From Carpediemonas membranifera (taxonomy: Eukaryota; Fornicata), in assembly GCA_019828565.1 (NCBI GenBank), contig JAHDYR010000067.1, positions 248,001 through 312,000 on the forward strand: DNA of 64,000 nt, in the 5' to 3' direction. The notes beneath the pieces are model-generated. The model was not told the origin of the DNA, made no database searches, and saw only the letters and a list, made by a program, of their open reading frames with translations. Position 1 is the first letter of the stretch. Each line of letters starts with the position of its first letter. Shown here in pieces: positions 1-9,945 of this stretch. The position numbers were made by a program, and so were the translations under genes.

Positions 1-92
1 ACGCCCAAGTACTTCCTTCAGACATGAGATCTTTGAGATGTCTGGAAGCCATAGACAAGCTATGTCAAGTGATCGACTCGATCTCGTGATTT

Positions 93-341
93 TTGGAGGT
101 GCGCTCGGGGATTTATTGGATATCGTGCAAGCCAATGCCCGCTGAGAAGGGGGTCTACAATTGCGCCTCCGTTTCAAACCATGGAATCTACACTCAGTTT
201 CACTACCGAAGGATGGCTTTCGGACTGAAAGGCGCGGCAGCGTTTTGCCAGAAAACGTTAGAAGAAGTCCTGGCAGACGCAGTGTGGACACGCTGTCTCG
301 TATACATTGATGACGATCATTTACCTCACAGACCAGTGTGA
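93..341 (+). pseudogene. Reverse transcriptase relic (retrotransposon fragment)
   Basis: A short open stretch of 82 codons keeps the core of a retroelement reverse transcriptase palm: an RSG motif near the start, then FGLKGAAAFCQKTL (the FGL-xxAP-FQ region, with AP degraded) and the catalytic-site motif YIDD. The frame ends just after YIDD, and the fingers, RNase H and integrase are not found downstream. The spacing fits a Ty3/gypsy-type element. It starts near the contig edge, so the missing 5' part cannot be judged. I read it as a dead fragment; it is clearly different from the two elements at 15-24 kb. Confidence 0.6.
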
Positions 342-496
342 CAGGCAGGGAATAGCATTCCGGGGTCCACTAACGCTCGAGAGATGGCGAGGTATGACAT
401 AATATCATATTATAATACGTATTTATGGGTTATGTAGACATAACTCAGACCAACGGCGGGACTCACCAATAAACAAGAGAGACAGCCTTGAACCAC

Positions 497-2116
497 TCAC
501 CCGAGTTTACCCCTAACCGGCGCCGCCTTTCTCCGGACGGCCGCCTTGCTGAGAATGCCCTTAATCTGCACAATGAACGGTACGACGCCCCACTCTCGCC
601 TGCTGCGGACGGCCTTGGCATCCCGCTCGTCTTTGGGCCCGCTGAACCACAGACTCTGGGGCTTCCCCCCCTCAGGGTGCCTGTCCTCGACGAACGCCTC
701 CGACGTGACCATCTCTCGGCTCTGGTCGACCCCTCCCGCCCGCCACGTCTCGATGCACCGCTCCTCGAGCCCGGGCATGCGGAGAACGAGGTCGGGGTCC
801 TCCATGCAGGACTGGATGTCCTGTAGGGCCTGCAGCTGGGCCTTCCCGATGGCGTCGTTGGTGTCCCTGAGGTACTTGAGGAAGTCGCCGTCCTTCTTGA
901 TCACTTCGGGGTCCACGAGAGAGGCGACGTCCTCGAACTCCGCGATATGGGACGTGGGCACCCGCACCTCGCCCTGGGCGTCCGCGGCCTTCCACAGATG
1001 CTCCATGAGCGCCTCCCTCGCCGGGTATTGGACTCTGTTCTGGCAGACGACGTACCGCTCGCTGTTGGCGGGGCGGGATGAGTACGGCTTGATGATGGTG
1101 AACGTCTCGAACTGGGTGTACAGGATGTAAAGGACAGAGACGGTGAAGGGGCTGAAGCTGTCGAAGATCTTCAGGACGAAGTGGCCGCCCTTTCGCACGA
1201 TAGTCAGCGCCACTATCGCCTGGCAGAGAACCAGCCGCTTGCTCTCGATCTCCTGCATGTTGTAGTTGTGCGAGACGTCGTCACCACCGTCGCACGTCAG
1301 CATGTCCACCGACCGGACGCCCTTCAGCTCCTCGTACGCCGCCCCAAGGCTGTAGATTGACGAGTGGAGCTTCATCACGTTCTCCCGGACGAAGACGGAG
1401 CCATCCGAGAACCGATCCGGGCCGTAGATGCGGAGGAACCGGTTCTCGGGCCGGTTGTGGTGCAGCGTGTACGTCCTCACGTGAAAGTTCTTCAAGTTAA
1501 AGTCGTGCTTGCCCTTCAGAGTCATCCCGAACTGCAGCAACCGTTCAGGGCCCATGCGCCAGAACATGTACTCCGTGAAACCGCCCGGGCCGGCGCACAC
1601 GTCCGCGCAGACCAGTTGGCCGGCCCCGGCATCCTTCCGGAGGGACGACGTGAGTTTGAAGAGGTGGTCTATGTTCATGAGCTTAACTGCGGCCCTATTG
1701 ATGAAGATGTCCTTCTTGCAGTTCTCGTAGGGGTTAGCCCTGTCACGAGCCTGGTAGAACTCCTCGAGGTTCTTGTCGTCAAAGTACGACTTCTGCTTCA
1801 TGATCTCAATGAGAAGCTGTGGATCCATCACAGGAGTCCCGAAGGCCTCCGTCCACCAGCTGCTGTCGCTGAACTTGATCGTGTGCAGCTCAAGTTGAAG
1901 GGCCTTGATTACACCCTCACGCAGCTTGTCACCATTGCGTTTCACTCCCTTATCGCATTGAATGCTGTCAAACTTTTGCTCCGAGGGCCATTCAGCGGGC
2001 CAGTTGGACCGATCGTGCGATTTGTACGCAACGACGCCGTTACGGCCAGAACTAGCGCCGTAGCCGGCAAGGATATTCGGGTTGGTGTCCTCTTCTTCCT
2101 CACCGAACGCAGACAT
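497..2116 (-). CDS. CMTR1: Cap-specific mRNA (nucleoside-2'-O-)-methyltransferase 1-like (FtsJ/RrmJ fold)
   Basis: A 539-aa protein predicted to methylate the ribose 2'-OH of the first transcribed nucleotide (cap1) in the nucleus, using S-adenosylmethionine. The FtsJ domain runs from about residue 135 to 370. DVCAGPGGF (about 172-180) is the SAM-binding loop, and the K-D-K-E tetrad is visible as K145 (RAAVKLMNID), D276 (TCDGGDD), K316 (FVLKIFD) and E353 (NSERYVV). The spacings fit the human enzyme. The animal G-patch is absent and the C-terminal guanylyltransferase-like and WW modules are not evident, so this is a compact form. The ATG at 2116 starts MSAFGEEEEDTNPN and sits 39 nt downstream of a copy of the shared promoter-like motif. 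CMTR2 is the alternative; the tetrad spacing favours CMTR1. Confidence 0.88.
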   Translation of the reverse strand: MSAFGEEEEDTNPNILAGYGASSGRNGVVAYKSHDRSNWPAEWPSEQKFDSIQCDKGVKRNGDKLREGVIKALQLELHTIKFSDSSWWTEAFGTPVMDPQLLIEIMKQKSYFDDKNLEEFYQARDRANPYENCKKDIFINRAAVKLMNIDHLFKLTSSLRKDAGAGQLVCADVCAGPGGFTEYMFWRMGPERLLQFGMTLKGKHDFNLKNFHVRTYTLHHNRPENRFLRIYGPDRFSDGSVFVRENVMKLHSSIYSLGAAYEELKGVRSVDMLTCDGGDDVSHNYNMQEIESKRLVLCQAIVALTIVRKGGHFVLKIFDSFSPFTVSVLYILYTQFETFTIIKPYSSRPANSERYVVCQNRVQYPAREALMEHLWKAADAQGEVRVPTSHIAEFEDVASLVDPEVIKKDGDFLKYLRDTNDAIGKAQLQALQDIQSCMEDPDLVLRMPGLEERCIETWRAGGVDQSREMVTSEAFVEDRHPEGGKPQSLWFSGPKDERDAKAVRSRREWGVVPFIVQIKGILSKAAVRRKAAPVRGKLG

Positions 2117-2154
2117 CTCTTCTGTCGAGAAATGAGAAAAAAGTGAAGCCCGTC

Positions 2155-2169
2155 GTCCCTAAACTGCAC
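2155..2169 (-). promoter_or_regulatory. Candidate core promoter/initiator motif of the cap methyltransferase gene
   Basis: On the minus strand this reads GTGCAGTTTAGGGAC, 39 nt upstream of the ATG at 2116. Near-identical strings lie upstream of several other genes in the window and inside both retrotransposon LTRs. Transcription starts are inferred, not seen. Confidence 0.5.
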
Positions 2170-2211
2170 ATCGACTCAACAGTGTCGCGTCTGACATAAA
2201 AGGCTCTTTAC

Positions 2212-2815
2212 TCAGGAGCAGTACTTGCGGCGCATCTCCTTCATGCGGCTCTCGAGCTGGGGGTCGAACTTGAAGAGCAGCCGGTTGTTCTGGAGCACCA
2301 GTCGCACAGCGCTGTCCTCCATCCGCTCGATGGCCTCGCCGAACTCAGCCGTTGTCGCCATCAGCTCCTTCTGTTGCCGGTACAGCTTTTCGTGGTCGAG
2401 CGTGTCCTCTATGCGCTTTGTCACGTCGGCCATGGCCACCGTCGTGTCGGTCCGGAGGCCGGCCCAGTCGTCCGTGCCGAGGGCCGGGGCAACAGGCTCC
2501 TCCGGCTGGGCACACTTCGCGTTGCTTGACGACTTGACCGCGATTTGTGACAATGGACGACGCGGTGTGATGGGGTGCATTGAGCGGCATGCTTCAGCTC
2601 GCGACTTCACGATCGATCCAAGGAGTAGGGTAGAGCTCATACTCCCCTGGACGACACATCTTCCTACATTGACGCGCTCACTGAGCATCTCCAGATCCTC
2701 TCCGAGCAGGCCCCTCGACCGCCAGCAGGCGATGACAAGGACCGAAGAGCTGACTCAGCCGATCGAACCAGGCACCCTCGTCCTGTGTAACAACGAGAAC
2801 CCCACGAAGCTCCAT
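2212..2815 (-). CDS. Hypothetical small coiled-coil protein, possibly with one 43-nt intron
   Basis: I do not recognise this protein. The 3' part (2212-2699) is open and codes for a basic central region followed by a helical, charged C-terminus (KRIEDTLDHEKLYRQQKEL ... MKEMRRKYCS) likely to form a coiled coil. The most convincing N-terminus is in another frame: the ATG at 2815 begins MELRGVLVVTQDEGAWFDRL. A GT...AG interval at 2742-2700 (43 nt) joins the frames exactly, giving about 186 aa and the junction SQLF-EDLEMLSERV. The donor GTCCTT is not a strong consensus, so a one-base frame error is the alternative. If neither holds, translation could begin at the ATG at 2688. It lies between the cap methyltransferase and acyl-CoA synthetase genes on the same strand. 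Confidence 0.4.
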
Positions 2816-3019
2816 GGCCACTGCGGCCCCTTCCGTGTCAGAGCGGACTGATGATGCACCCCACACTGGCGGCAACAGTCGAGTCCACCTTAGCCAGCTA
2901 ATCCGTATGACGCAATTCCCCTCAGCGACGCCGACGCGGCCCGCACATCAAAGAACAAGAGTTTTGACAGACTTAACCTGCCTTGGAATCGACTCGGCCG
3001 ACAATGAAACCGAAACTGT

Positions 3020-4954
3020 TTAATGGCGCATGGACTTGTACATCGCCTCCACCTCATCCTTAAAATACTCTACGAACTTGTTACGCCGCAGCTTGAACGT
3101 GGCCGTGAGCAGCTCGTTGCTGGGGTCGAACATCTCGGACGTCAGATGGAACGCTGCGATGCGCATGAACGAGGGCAGCTTCTCCTCGGCGCGGTACTTG
3201 TCGAAGTCCTCGGTCAGGCGGGCGACGAGGCGGGGGTCCTGGCCGTCCACGATCTTGGCAGCCTCCTCGGTGGTGCAGCCGAGCATCTCGACGACGGTGG
3301 GCAGGTCGACCGAGATGACGGCGACGAGCTTGCTCTCATCCGAGGACCCGTGGACCCACATCTGGTCGACGAGTGCGGCGTTGCCGTAGATGGCCTCGAG
3401 GTTCTCGGGGGAGACGTACTCGCCCTGTGAGAGCTTGAATATGTTCTTCTTACGGTCCACGATAGAGACCTTCTTGCCGTCCACGAAGCGGGCAATGTCG
3501 CCCGTCGCGAACCAGCCATCCTCGTCGAAGGCGCGTCTCGTCTCCTCGTCGTTGTGGTAGTACTCGCCGAAGACGGCCGGGCCACGGAGCATGATCTCCC
3601 CGGCATCGCCGCCCTCGTAGCCCATCTCGGGGACGGGGGCCAGCTTGAGCTCCATGTTAGGCACGGCCGGGCCGACGTTGGTGACGGACGTGTCGCCGAC
3701 GTCCTGCACACAGCAGCCGGCGACGCACTCGGTGAGGCCATAGCCCTGGATGAAGTGCGCCGAGAAGGCGGCCGACATGAACTCCTGAACCTTCTCGGAC
3801 AGGGGCGCGCCGCCCGAGATGAAGAGCTGCAGGTTGTTGCCGAAACCGGCGCGGAGCTCCTTGAAGATCTTGTCGAACACGGAGAGGATGGCGCCAGTGC
3901 GGCGCATACGGGCCATCTTGTACTTGAGGGCGAGCTTGAAGATGGACTGCTTGAGCATGCTCTCGGCGCCGACCTTCTTCATGACGCCGTCGAAGATTCG
4001 CGTGTAGACGCGGGGCACGCCGACGAAGATGTTGGGCTTTGCCATGCCGATGTCGGTGAGGATGTCGTCGAGGCTGCCGCTGTAGAAGCAGACCGTGCCC
4101 GTCACGTAGACGCCGACGGCGAAGATGGCCCGCTCCAGGACATGGGCGAGGGGCAGGTAGCTGAAGTAGACGGCCTTCTCGTTGAGCTGGGGGATGCCGT
4201 GGGTGTAGTAGCCGTAGACCGCCGCGATGAAGTTCGAGTGGGTCAGTACGACGCCCTTGGGGACGCCAGTGGTGCCGGACGTGTAGATGATGGAGGCGAC
4301 GTCCGCGGGCTGGGGCGGGTTGGGCGGGGTGATGTCGTCAACGGTCTCGATGATGTCGTAGAGGAAAGACGTACGGATGCCGCGCCCCTCCCCGAGGGCC
4401 TCGAGCTCGGCCAGCAGGTCGCTCTTGAGCTCCGTCTTGGGCTGGATCACGACGACGTTCTTGACGACGATCTGCTCCTGGATGCCCGTCTCCATGGTCA
4501 GTGCCGTGAGAATAGTGCGGGCCCGCTTGGCGCTGCACACGACGGCCGACACAGCGGCATGTGCGAGGATGTAGTTGATCTCCTTGGCTGTGAGGGAGTC
4601 GTAGAAGGGCACGGTGACGATGCTGTTGCGGTTGGCTGCCTGCTCGGCAAGGACCCACTCCTTGCAGTTCGGGGTGAAGATGCTCACTCGGTCGCCCTGC
4701 TCGAGACCAAAGGTCTTCGTGAAGACAGAGGAGAGCTTCTCAAGCTGCCTACCGATGATGTGCATGTCCTCAAAGACGTACTCGCCGAGAGATCCATCGG
4801 GAAGAACCTCTCTGTTGCCGCAGAACTTCCTTTCGCCGTAGCGGCGGGCAGCGGAGGACCAGTTCTCCCAGAGCGTGGTGATGTGGATGCTAGGATCGAC
4901 GGGGTCCGGTAAAAACGGTACCTCGGTGTTGTGGATGGTGCTCATGTCCGACAT
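3020..4954 (-). CDS. ACSL: Long-chain fatty acid-CoA ligase (acyl-CoA synthetase, ANL superfamily)
   Basis: Activates long-chain fatty acids to acyl-CoA with ATP via an acyl-adenylate, for membrane lipid synthesis. The start is the ATG at 4954 (MSDMSTIHNTEVPF) or the ATG at 4945; the few codons upstream have no ATG. The whole ANL fold is present: P-loop YTSGTTGVPKGV (around residue 235), the GYGLTE adenylate motif, the FATGDIARF hinge-region motif and the fatty-acyl signature VDRKKNIFKLSQGEYVSPE near the C-terminus. At about 644 aa it is the normal length for eukaryotic ACSLs. There is no obvious transmembrane anchor. A GTGAGT...CACAG interval at about 4975-5033 just upstream could be a 5'-UTR intron, but I cannot confirm it. 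Confidence 0.92.
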   Translation of the reverse strand: MSDMSTIHNTEVPFLPDPVDPSIHITTLWENWSSAARRYGERKFCGNREVLPDGSLGEYVFEDMHIIGRQLEKLSSVFTKTFGLEQGDRVSIFTPNCKEWVLAEQAANRNSIVTVPFYDSLTAKEINYILAHAAVSAVVCSAKRARTILTALTMETGIQEQIVVKNVVVIQPKTELKSDLLAELEALGEGRGIRTSFLYDIIETVDDITPPNPPQPADVASIIYTSGTTGVPKGVVLTHSNFIAAVYGYYTHGIPQLNEKAVYFSYLPLAHVLERAIFAVGVYVTGTVCFYSGSLDDILTDIGMAKPNIFVGVPRVYTRIFDGVMKKVGAESMLKQSIFKLALKYKMARMRRTGAILSVFDKIFKELRAGFGNNLQLFISGGAPLSEKVQEFMSAAFSAHFIQGYGLTECVAGCCVQDVGDTSVTNVGPAVPNMELKLAPVPEMGYEGGDAGEIMLRGPAVFGEYYHNDEETRRAFDEDGWFATGDIARFVDGKKVSIVDRKKNIFKLSQGEYVSPENLEAIYGNAALVDQMWVHGSSDESKLVAVISVDLPTVVEMLGCTTEEAAKIVDGQDPRLVARLTEDFDKYRAEEKLPSFMRIAAFHLTSEMFDPSNELLTATFKLRRNKFVEYFKDEVEAMYKSMRH

Positions 4955-5958
4955 TAGGAGCTGGTTGGGATATTGTCTGTGAACCAATTGTAATCAGATG
5001 ATGTCCGCAGGCAGAATATGCAGGGTGACTCACCGGCAGTCGCCTGGCGAAAGCCAATCCGAGGTGCACAGCTGGTATTGTGGAGCGGCATGCCATGCCC
5101 CGCTTGACCGTTGAAACCCATGGTCGGGCAGGGATGATGATGCAGGGAGACTTTGTCAGCACGCCGTTGTCAACCTGTCTTTACGGGCATGTCACGTTGG
5201 ACGGCTAGGCTCAGTGATCCACCACTAGTGTAGCACTTTTTCAACCATTCAAAGTTCAGCGGTCCAGGGCAGCTGTACCCCGATATCTATTTTTAGTCAG
5301 ATCCTGCACATTTGACTTGGACAGACCTACAGGTTAAATGATACAATACAGGGCATGGCACGGTCTGATTGCCATGTGATTGATAGCTGTGTTCTCCTTG
5401 AACAGTGACCGAGTCTGCCGCCTGCTGAATGGTCCGCTCAGAGACTGTTCCCTCACCTTCTTCTGATGAGTTCTTCTGATGAGTTGAGAACGAGGCGTGA
5501 GTCAGTAACGGGATGAGCGTGTGTCGAGGGAAGCGAGGAAGGGTCGGCAGCATATCTGCCGCACTGCGCTGACCCCCCGGCCCCAATGGCGACGGCCTGG
5601 ACAGGCAAGCCATCTCGGGGTCGACCAAACACAGGGTTGAGTCTGGTCCGCGTGGCGAGGGCCCTGTCTTGTCTCTGGGCATGTCAATCTCAAGACTCAA
5701 GATAAGATCGACAACCACGAGCCAGCCCGACCAGGAATGAAAACCTGCGAAACCCGGACAAAAGACCACCCCCAGCCCCAGCCCCGTACATAGGACCGGG
5801 GTGGCAGTTCCACTTCATAAACCACCCGACAAAGTGCTGCCGAGTGAACAAGCTAGCGAAGACGGAACCCAGCCAAGCTGACTAACCATCACCTCGACGT
5901 CCACATCAAGACCCTACAAGGCGACCTCTGCCTCCTCCAGGCAGGCATCAGGTGGCTC
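4955..5958. other. Gene-poor interval, no supported gene
   Basis: About 1 kb upstream of the acyl-CoA synthetase gene. The open frames here look random. The only local structure I see is a perfect tandem duplication of the 13-mer TTCTTCTGATGAG at 5458-5483. The first part presumably carries the promoter and possibly a 5'-UTR exon of the acyl-CoA synthetase gene. Confidence 0.5.
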
Positions 5959-6947
5959 GTGCAGCAACTGGAGGAGGTGGAGACGACCGAGACTGAGCGC
6001 AACTGTCTTGGCCGTTACGCGCTGGCTCACGACGACTTGGTCCGAATCCACCAGGCATTCGGCCTGGAGTGCCTCGGCGGTGCTGAACGCACAAGAATAG
6101 GCCCTATTTTTATGGAGGAATCTAGGCAGGTGATCATCACCCAAGGTGGGCTGAATGCGGACGAGCTGCGGGCGATGCAGCTCGCCGAGGATGAACGAGG
6201 CACGTGGCACGAAGTAGAAGCCCCGAACGAAGCACCCGAGGGCGTAGAGCTCGTCGACAGGGGTGAACAGTGGACCATGCTGCACCGATTGCATGCAGTC
6301 GTCACGCGATCAAGGAAGAGGACCGACGACGGTAAAGTCTCCCAATCAATTGATTAAACTCTTTGAAGCTCAACTCTTCCACGGCCGAGGCAAACCGCCT
6401 CCTCGCCCGCCTTTCAGCACCTCGCCCCTCCGCCACTGCCATCCTCGCGTTCCTTGACCACTTCGACAACGACGCCGAAATCATCTCCGACTCCCTTGTA
6501 TCTCCCGCGGCTAAAGCCCGAAAACTTCGTACCCTCCTCCTGGACCAGCTGCTCTGTCTTATGGCTGATCCGGACGAGGACGACTACCCAACCCTCATCG
6601 GCGACGCCTTTAACGCCGCTGAGGAGCTGAAAAACCACGAAGATCTCCACGCCGCCATCTATGGACAAAAGCCAGCAATCCAAGTTTCTGGTCTTCCACA
6701 ACGCCCTCCCAGACGCCCGGGCCGCGGCCTCGTGCCGGCCCCTCATGAGCCTCCTCAGCAACCCACCCCTGCTCCCCCGCACACCAAGTCCCAGATGACA
6801 CCGCCTCAGCCCCAGAACTACGCCCAACCCCAAGTACAACTCAAGCCCCTCTCGCAGGAAGAGCGAGAGAAATGCCGCTCCAATGACCTGCGCCACACAC
6901 TTTACGCTCTCATGGCTTCAACTCGAACAATGTGTCCCATATCATAA
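5959..6947 (+). pseudogene. Possible retroelement gag relic (two out-of-register open stretches)
   Basis: Two adjacent open stretches, 5959-6357 and 6363-6947, lie in the same direction and frame; a TAA at about 6355 ends the first. The second encodes a helical N-terminal part, a Pro/Gln-rich linker, then LSQEEREKCRSND. That sequence resembles the residues that precede the zinc knuckle in many Ty3/gypsy gag proteins, but the knuckle itself is not intact in any single frame. No LTR, protease or reverse transcriptase follows; the SF3B1 gene begins on the other strand at once. The retroelement assignment is weak inference. It could equally be a small host gene with an unrecognised short intron. 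Confidence 0.25.
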
Positions 6948-6968
6948 TTTACTCGCACCGCCCATCAT

Positions 6969-9926
6969 CTACAGCATATAATCGAGCTCAGGCCTCGAGT
7001 ACCTCCCCCCCGCATCGGGGTACGCCGCAGTCAACCCGTCGACGTCCCCCACAACCATGGCGTTGTAAAGCTGCCAGTACAGCTCCCGGATCCGTCGGGC
7101 TGGGTGATACAGCCCGGCGAGCATGTAGGCGAGCGTCAGAGGCGACCCCAGAGAAAGACGACATGCCTCAACTGCGTCAAGCGCCGCCTGCAGCAGGTGT
7201 GGCGTGGGCTCGAGTACGTTGGGCCACACGTGGTTCAGTAGATGCGTCACGGCATCCTGGTGATCTTTCCCGCAGTTTAAGGCGATATGCTTCACACAGG
7301 TGCACGCCGTTTGTCTGTGTATTGCACTGCGGCTAGTGAGCGCGTCAGTGAGCAGGTCGACCACGAAGGGCACGTATTCGGACCCTTCGGACCCCATATA
7401 CTCGAAGAGGAAGGAGATGGCCTTCAGAGCCCCAGTCTGGACGCTGCCGTCGGGCACGCGATACTCGTTCATGAGGTACGGCAGCACGGTGAACGGTCCG
7501 CAGTCTGATGCGATAACGGCGATGGCGATGGTCGAACAAACCTTCTGCTGCCGTTCTTGGACACGAAGATTGTTGAGCAGCGCGGCCAACACGTCCTGTG
7601 GCCCGATAACTTGTGCTACCCGCCCGAACGTCGCGATACATGCCCGGCGGACGTTCTTCGACGGCGCCCTGAACATGTCCAGCATGGCGAAGCAGATCCT
7701 CATCCACTCAGCGGGGGCCACCTCGGTCCCGTCGCCTCTGCCCGCAGTCCGGGCGAGCTGGTCTACTAGGTGGATGGCTGCCTCCTCGACGTGCTCGTTA
7801 CGGTTCTTGAGCACCGCTGTGGTGTTGCAGACGACGTCGGACAGCGCCACAGACGCCTCACCGAGGTCCGGCGGGCCGTCCAGGGCGACTATAATGGCCG
7901 CCATGCCCTCGAGCACGGCGCTCAGGGCCTCGGGGTAGTCCTCCGTCTGCATCTGCGTGTACAGACTTATAAACACGGTCCCCAGCTTGACCCGGCCGTC
8001 CGCGGACTGGGCGATCAGCGGGGCGATGCGGGCGAGGGCTTGGGTCACCCTGACCTTAACATGCGGGTTCGTCTCAGTCACCCCGCTGAGGTGCAGGCTA
8101 AGGCGGCTGAGAGCGAGGTCGAAGAGGTCATCCTTGGGGCCTGGGAGGGCCTTCAGGGCCGCCTCCAGGGCAGACATTACAGGCTCAGTGTCGTCCGTGA
8201 CCTGAAGCTCGACCGCCCTCACGAGGTTGACCACGATCGCTGTGCGGTGGTGCGGGTGGGCCGAGCCCTCCTCCACAAAGTACCCGCCGTGCTGGTTGAA
8301 GATGGCAGCTAGCACTTTGCACACCATGCGTCGCGTGGGCTCCATGTGGTCGATGTCTACCGCCGTGGCCAGCATCTGAGCCAAAATCTGGGTCATGTCA
8401 CACACGGCCACCGTGGCCAGGGCTGCACCGACATCGACAGCGGCATGGAAGTTGGGCCAGTCGAGGAGCAGTCGGTTGAGACAGAGCCCCGCGAACACTG
8501 GCACGAGTCGCTCCCTCATCCTGGCCTGTACGGCGTCCCAGACGGCACGGTCGGCGTCATCGTCGGGCGGGGTGGCGAGAGCGCGGTGCTTCGTGATCTG
8601 CCGGAGGACGGTGAGTGCTGCTGCCTTGATCTCTGCGTCGTCACTCCGCTCGGCGAGCTGGATGCGGGGGAGCAGGAGGTTCAGGTGGGCTGCAAAGAGA
8701 CCCAGGTCGGGGGCGAGCGCCGTGATGTACCCGGCCGCGGTCAGTAGACTCAACGAGCCCCTGAACGACCGTGCGTCGAGCAGTGGGACGAGCAGAGGCA
8801 TCAGCGGGGCGAGGGTCGCCCCGGCGTACGGGAACACCCCGCGGGCCAGGGCCGCACAGGCGATGGCCGCGAGCCTAGAGATGCTCTGGATGCCCTCGAA
8901 CGCGATCAGGAAGTTGCTGTCGTCCGGGAGCTCCTCCAAGGCCTCGAGATCTGTGGTGAGCGGCACTCCAATGGCACACAGCGCCAGCCCAGCCGCAGAC
9001 GGTGCGATGCTCGTGCCGCCCATGATACATACCTGCTGCACCGCCCTCAGCCCGCACAGACGGCGGCAGTACCAGGCTGGCGGGGCGCCGGGCTCGGGCT
9101 CCGGGTCGCGGGGAGAGGACTTGGAGCAACACAGGGCGTTGATCAGCGGCAACATTGAGTCTAGACCGAGCGTGGTGGCGACTACGGCGAGGAGAGAGGC
9201 GACGGCGTTCCGCAGCAGCTGGTTGGGAGAGGCCACGTGGGACCGGACCGACGCGATGATGGCGGGCGCCCCGACCACATGAGTGAGCGCTGATATCGTC
9301 TGCCGGCCCTGCGTCCTCTCCACAAACGTGTCCGCGAGCAGCATGGGCGAGAGTACCCGGACGAGCTGTCGGACGAGCACTTTAAGGTCGTCGCGAGACA
9401 TGGCCGAGGTGTCGATCAGGGGCACCAGGGCGTCCAGCAGACGGCATACGAAGTACCTGGCGCTCGGTGGCAGTGCTGGGGCTGTCATATAAGCGCACAA
9501 GTACCTGATTACAGTCGCGGGGTCAGGCCGGCCGTGACCCCGCGATGTGAGGTTGTTGAAAGCTGTCTTCCGCTGTGATGAATCACCGTTGAGATAGCGG
9601 ATGACGAGGCGCATCATATGGCGTTCTTGGTGAAGCGCTGCCGGGATGAAGCCCGCTTCGGACTGCTCCTCGGCTTCAATGATGCGTTCCATGAGATCGT
9701 AGAAGACAAGACGGTCAGTAGGAGTTAGCTCAGGTGTGTCTTCACCGAGACTGATCTCTAGCTCGGGCATTTCAAGCTCATTCGGGTCTCCAGGGGGCAT
9801 GTCAACGGTCTCCGCATGCTCCTCCTTGATTGATGCTTCAAACCCCCTTGGAGGTATCAATATTTCAAAGCCATCAATTGGCAATGTTGCTATCGCTTCC
9901 TCGAGCGATAATTCACTGCCTTTCAT
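6969..9926 (-). CDS. SF3B1: Splicing factor 3B subunit 1 (SF3B1/SF3b155), HEAT-repeat protein
   Basis: The U2 snRNP scaffold that holds the branch-point helix in the spliceosome. The ATG at 9926 (MKGSELSLEEAIATLP) gives 985 aa. Almost all of it is HEAT repeats, and the C-terminal third is unmistakable: LRVQERQQKVCSTIAIAVIA, TVLPYLMNEYRVPDGSVQ, SFLFEYMGSEG, LNHVWPNVLEPTPH and the very end RYSRPELDYML all align with known SF3B1. The long disordered N-terminus with UHM-ligand (TP/RWD-type) motifs of the roughly 1,300-aa human protein is missing, replaced by about 70 acidic residues. Its presence means splicing is active despite few introns. A promoter-like motif lies 20 nt upstream of the ATG. 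Confidence 0.95.
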   Translation of the reverse strand: MKGSELSLEEAIATLPIDGFEILIPPRGFEASIKEEHAETVDMPPGDPNELEMPELEISLGEDTPELTPTDRLVFYDLMERIIEAEEQSEAGFIPAALHQERHMMRLVIRYLNGDSSQRKTAFNNLTSRGHGRPDPATVIRYLCAYMTAPALPPSARYFVCRLLDALVPLIDTSAMSRDDLKVLVRQLVRVLSPMLLADTFVERTQGRQTISALTHVVGAPAIIASVRSHVASPNQLLRNAVASLLAVVATTLGLDSMLPLINALCCSKSSPRDPEPEPGAPPAWYCRRLCGLRAVQQVCIMGGTSIAPSAAGLALCAIGVPLTTDLEALEELPDDSNFLIAFEGIQSISRLAAIACAALARGVFPYAGATLAPLMPLLVPLLDARSFRGSLSLLTAAGYITALAPDLGLFAAHLNLLLPRIQLAERSDDAEIKAAALTVLRQITKHRALATPPDDDADRAVWDAVQARMRERLVPVFAGLCLNRLLLDWPNFHAAVDVGAALATVAVCDMTQILAQMLATAVDIDHMEPTRRMVCKVLAAIFNQHGGYFVEEGSAHPHHRTAIVVNLVRAVELQVTDDTEPVMSALEAALKALPGPKDDLFDLALSRLSLHLSGVTETNPHVKVRVTQALARIAPLIAQSADGRVKLGTVFISLYTQMQTEDYPEALSAVLEGMAAIIVALDGPPDLGEASVALSDVVCNTTAVLKNRNEHVEEAAIHLVDQLARTAGRGDGTEVAPAEWMRICFAMLDMFRAPSKNVRRACIATFGRVAQVIGPQDVLAALLNNLRVQERQQKVCSTIAIAVIASDCGPFTVLPYLMNEYRVPDGSVQTGALKAISFLFEYMGSEGSEYVPFVVDLLTDALTSRSAIHRQTACTCVKHIALNCGKDHQDAVTHLLNHVWPNVLEPTPHLLQAALDAVEACRLSLGSPLTLAYMLAGLYHPARRIRELYWQLYNAMVVGDVDGLTAAYPDAGGRYSRPELDYML

Positions 9927-9945
9927 CCTCCTCCTCAACTGAAAT

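Noticed and set aside
1364-2146. A 260-codon plus-strand open frame opposite the cap methyltransferase gene
   Set aside because: Antisense shadow; the minus strand carries all four catalytic residues of the methyltransferase.
3554-4912. A 452-codon plus-strand open frame opposite the acyl-CoA synthetase gene
   Set aside because: It is the antisense shadow of a strongly GC3-biased gene; the composition (Val/Gly/Asp/Leu runs) and lack of any motif show it is not coding.
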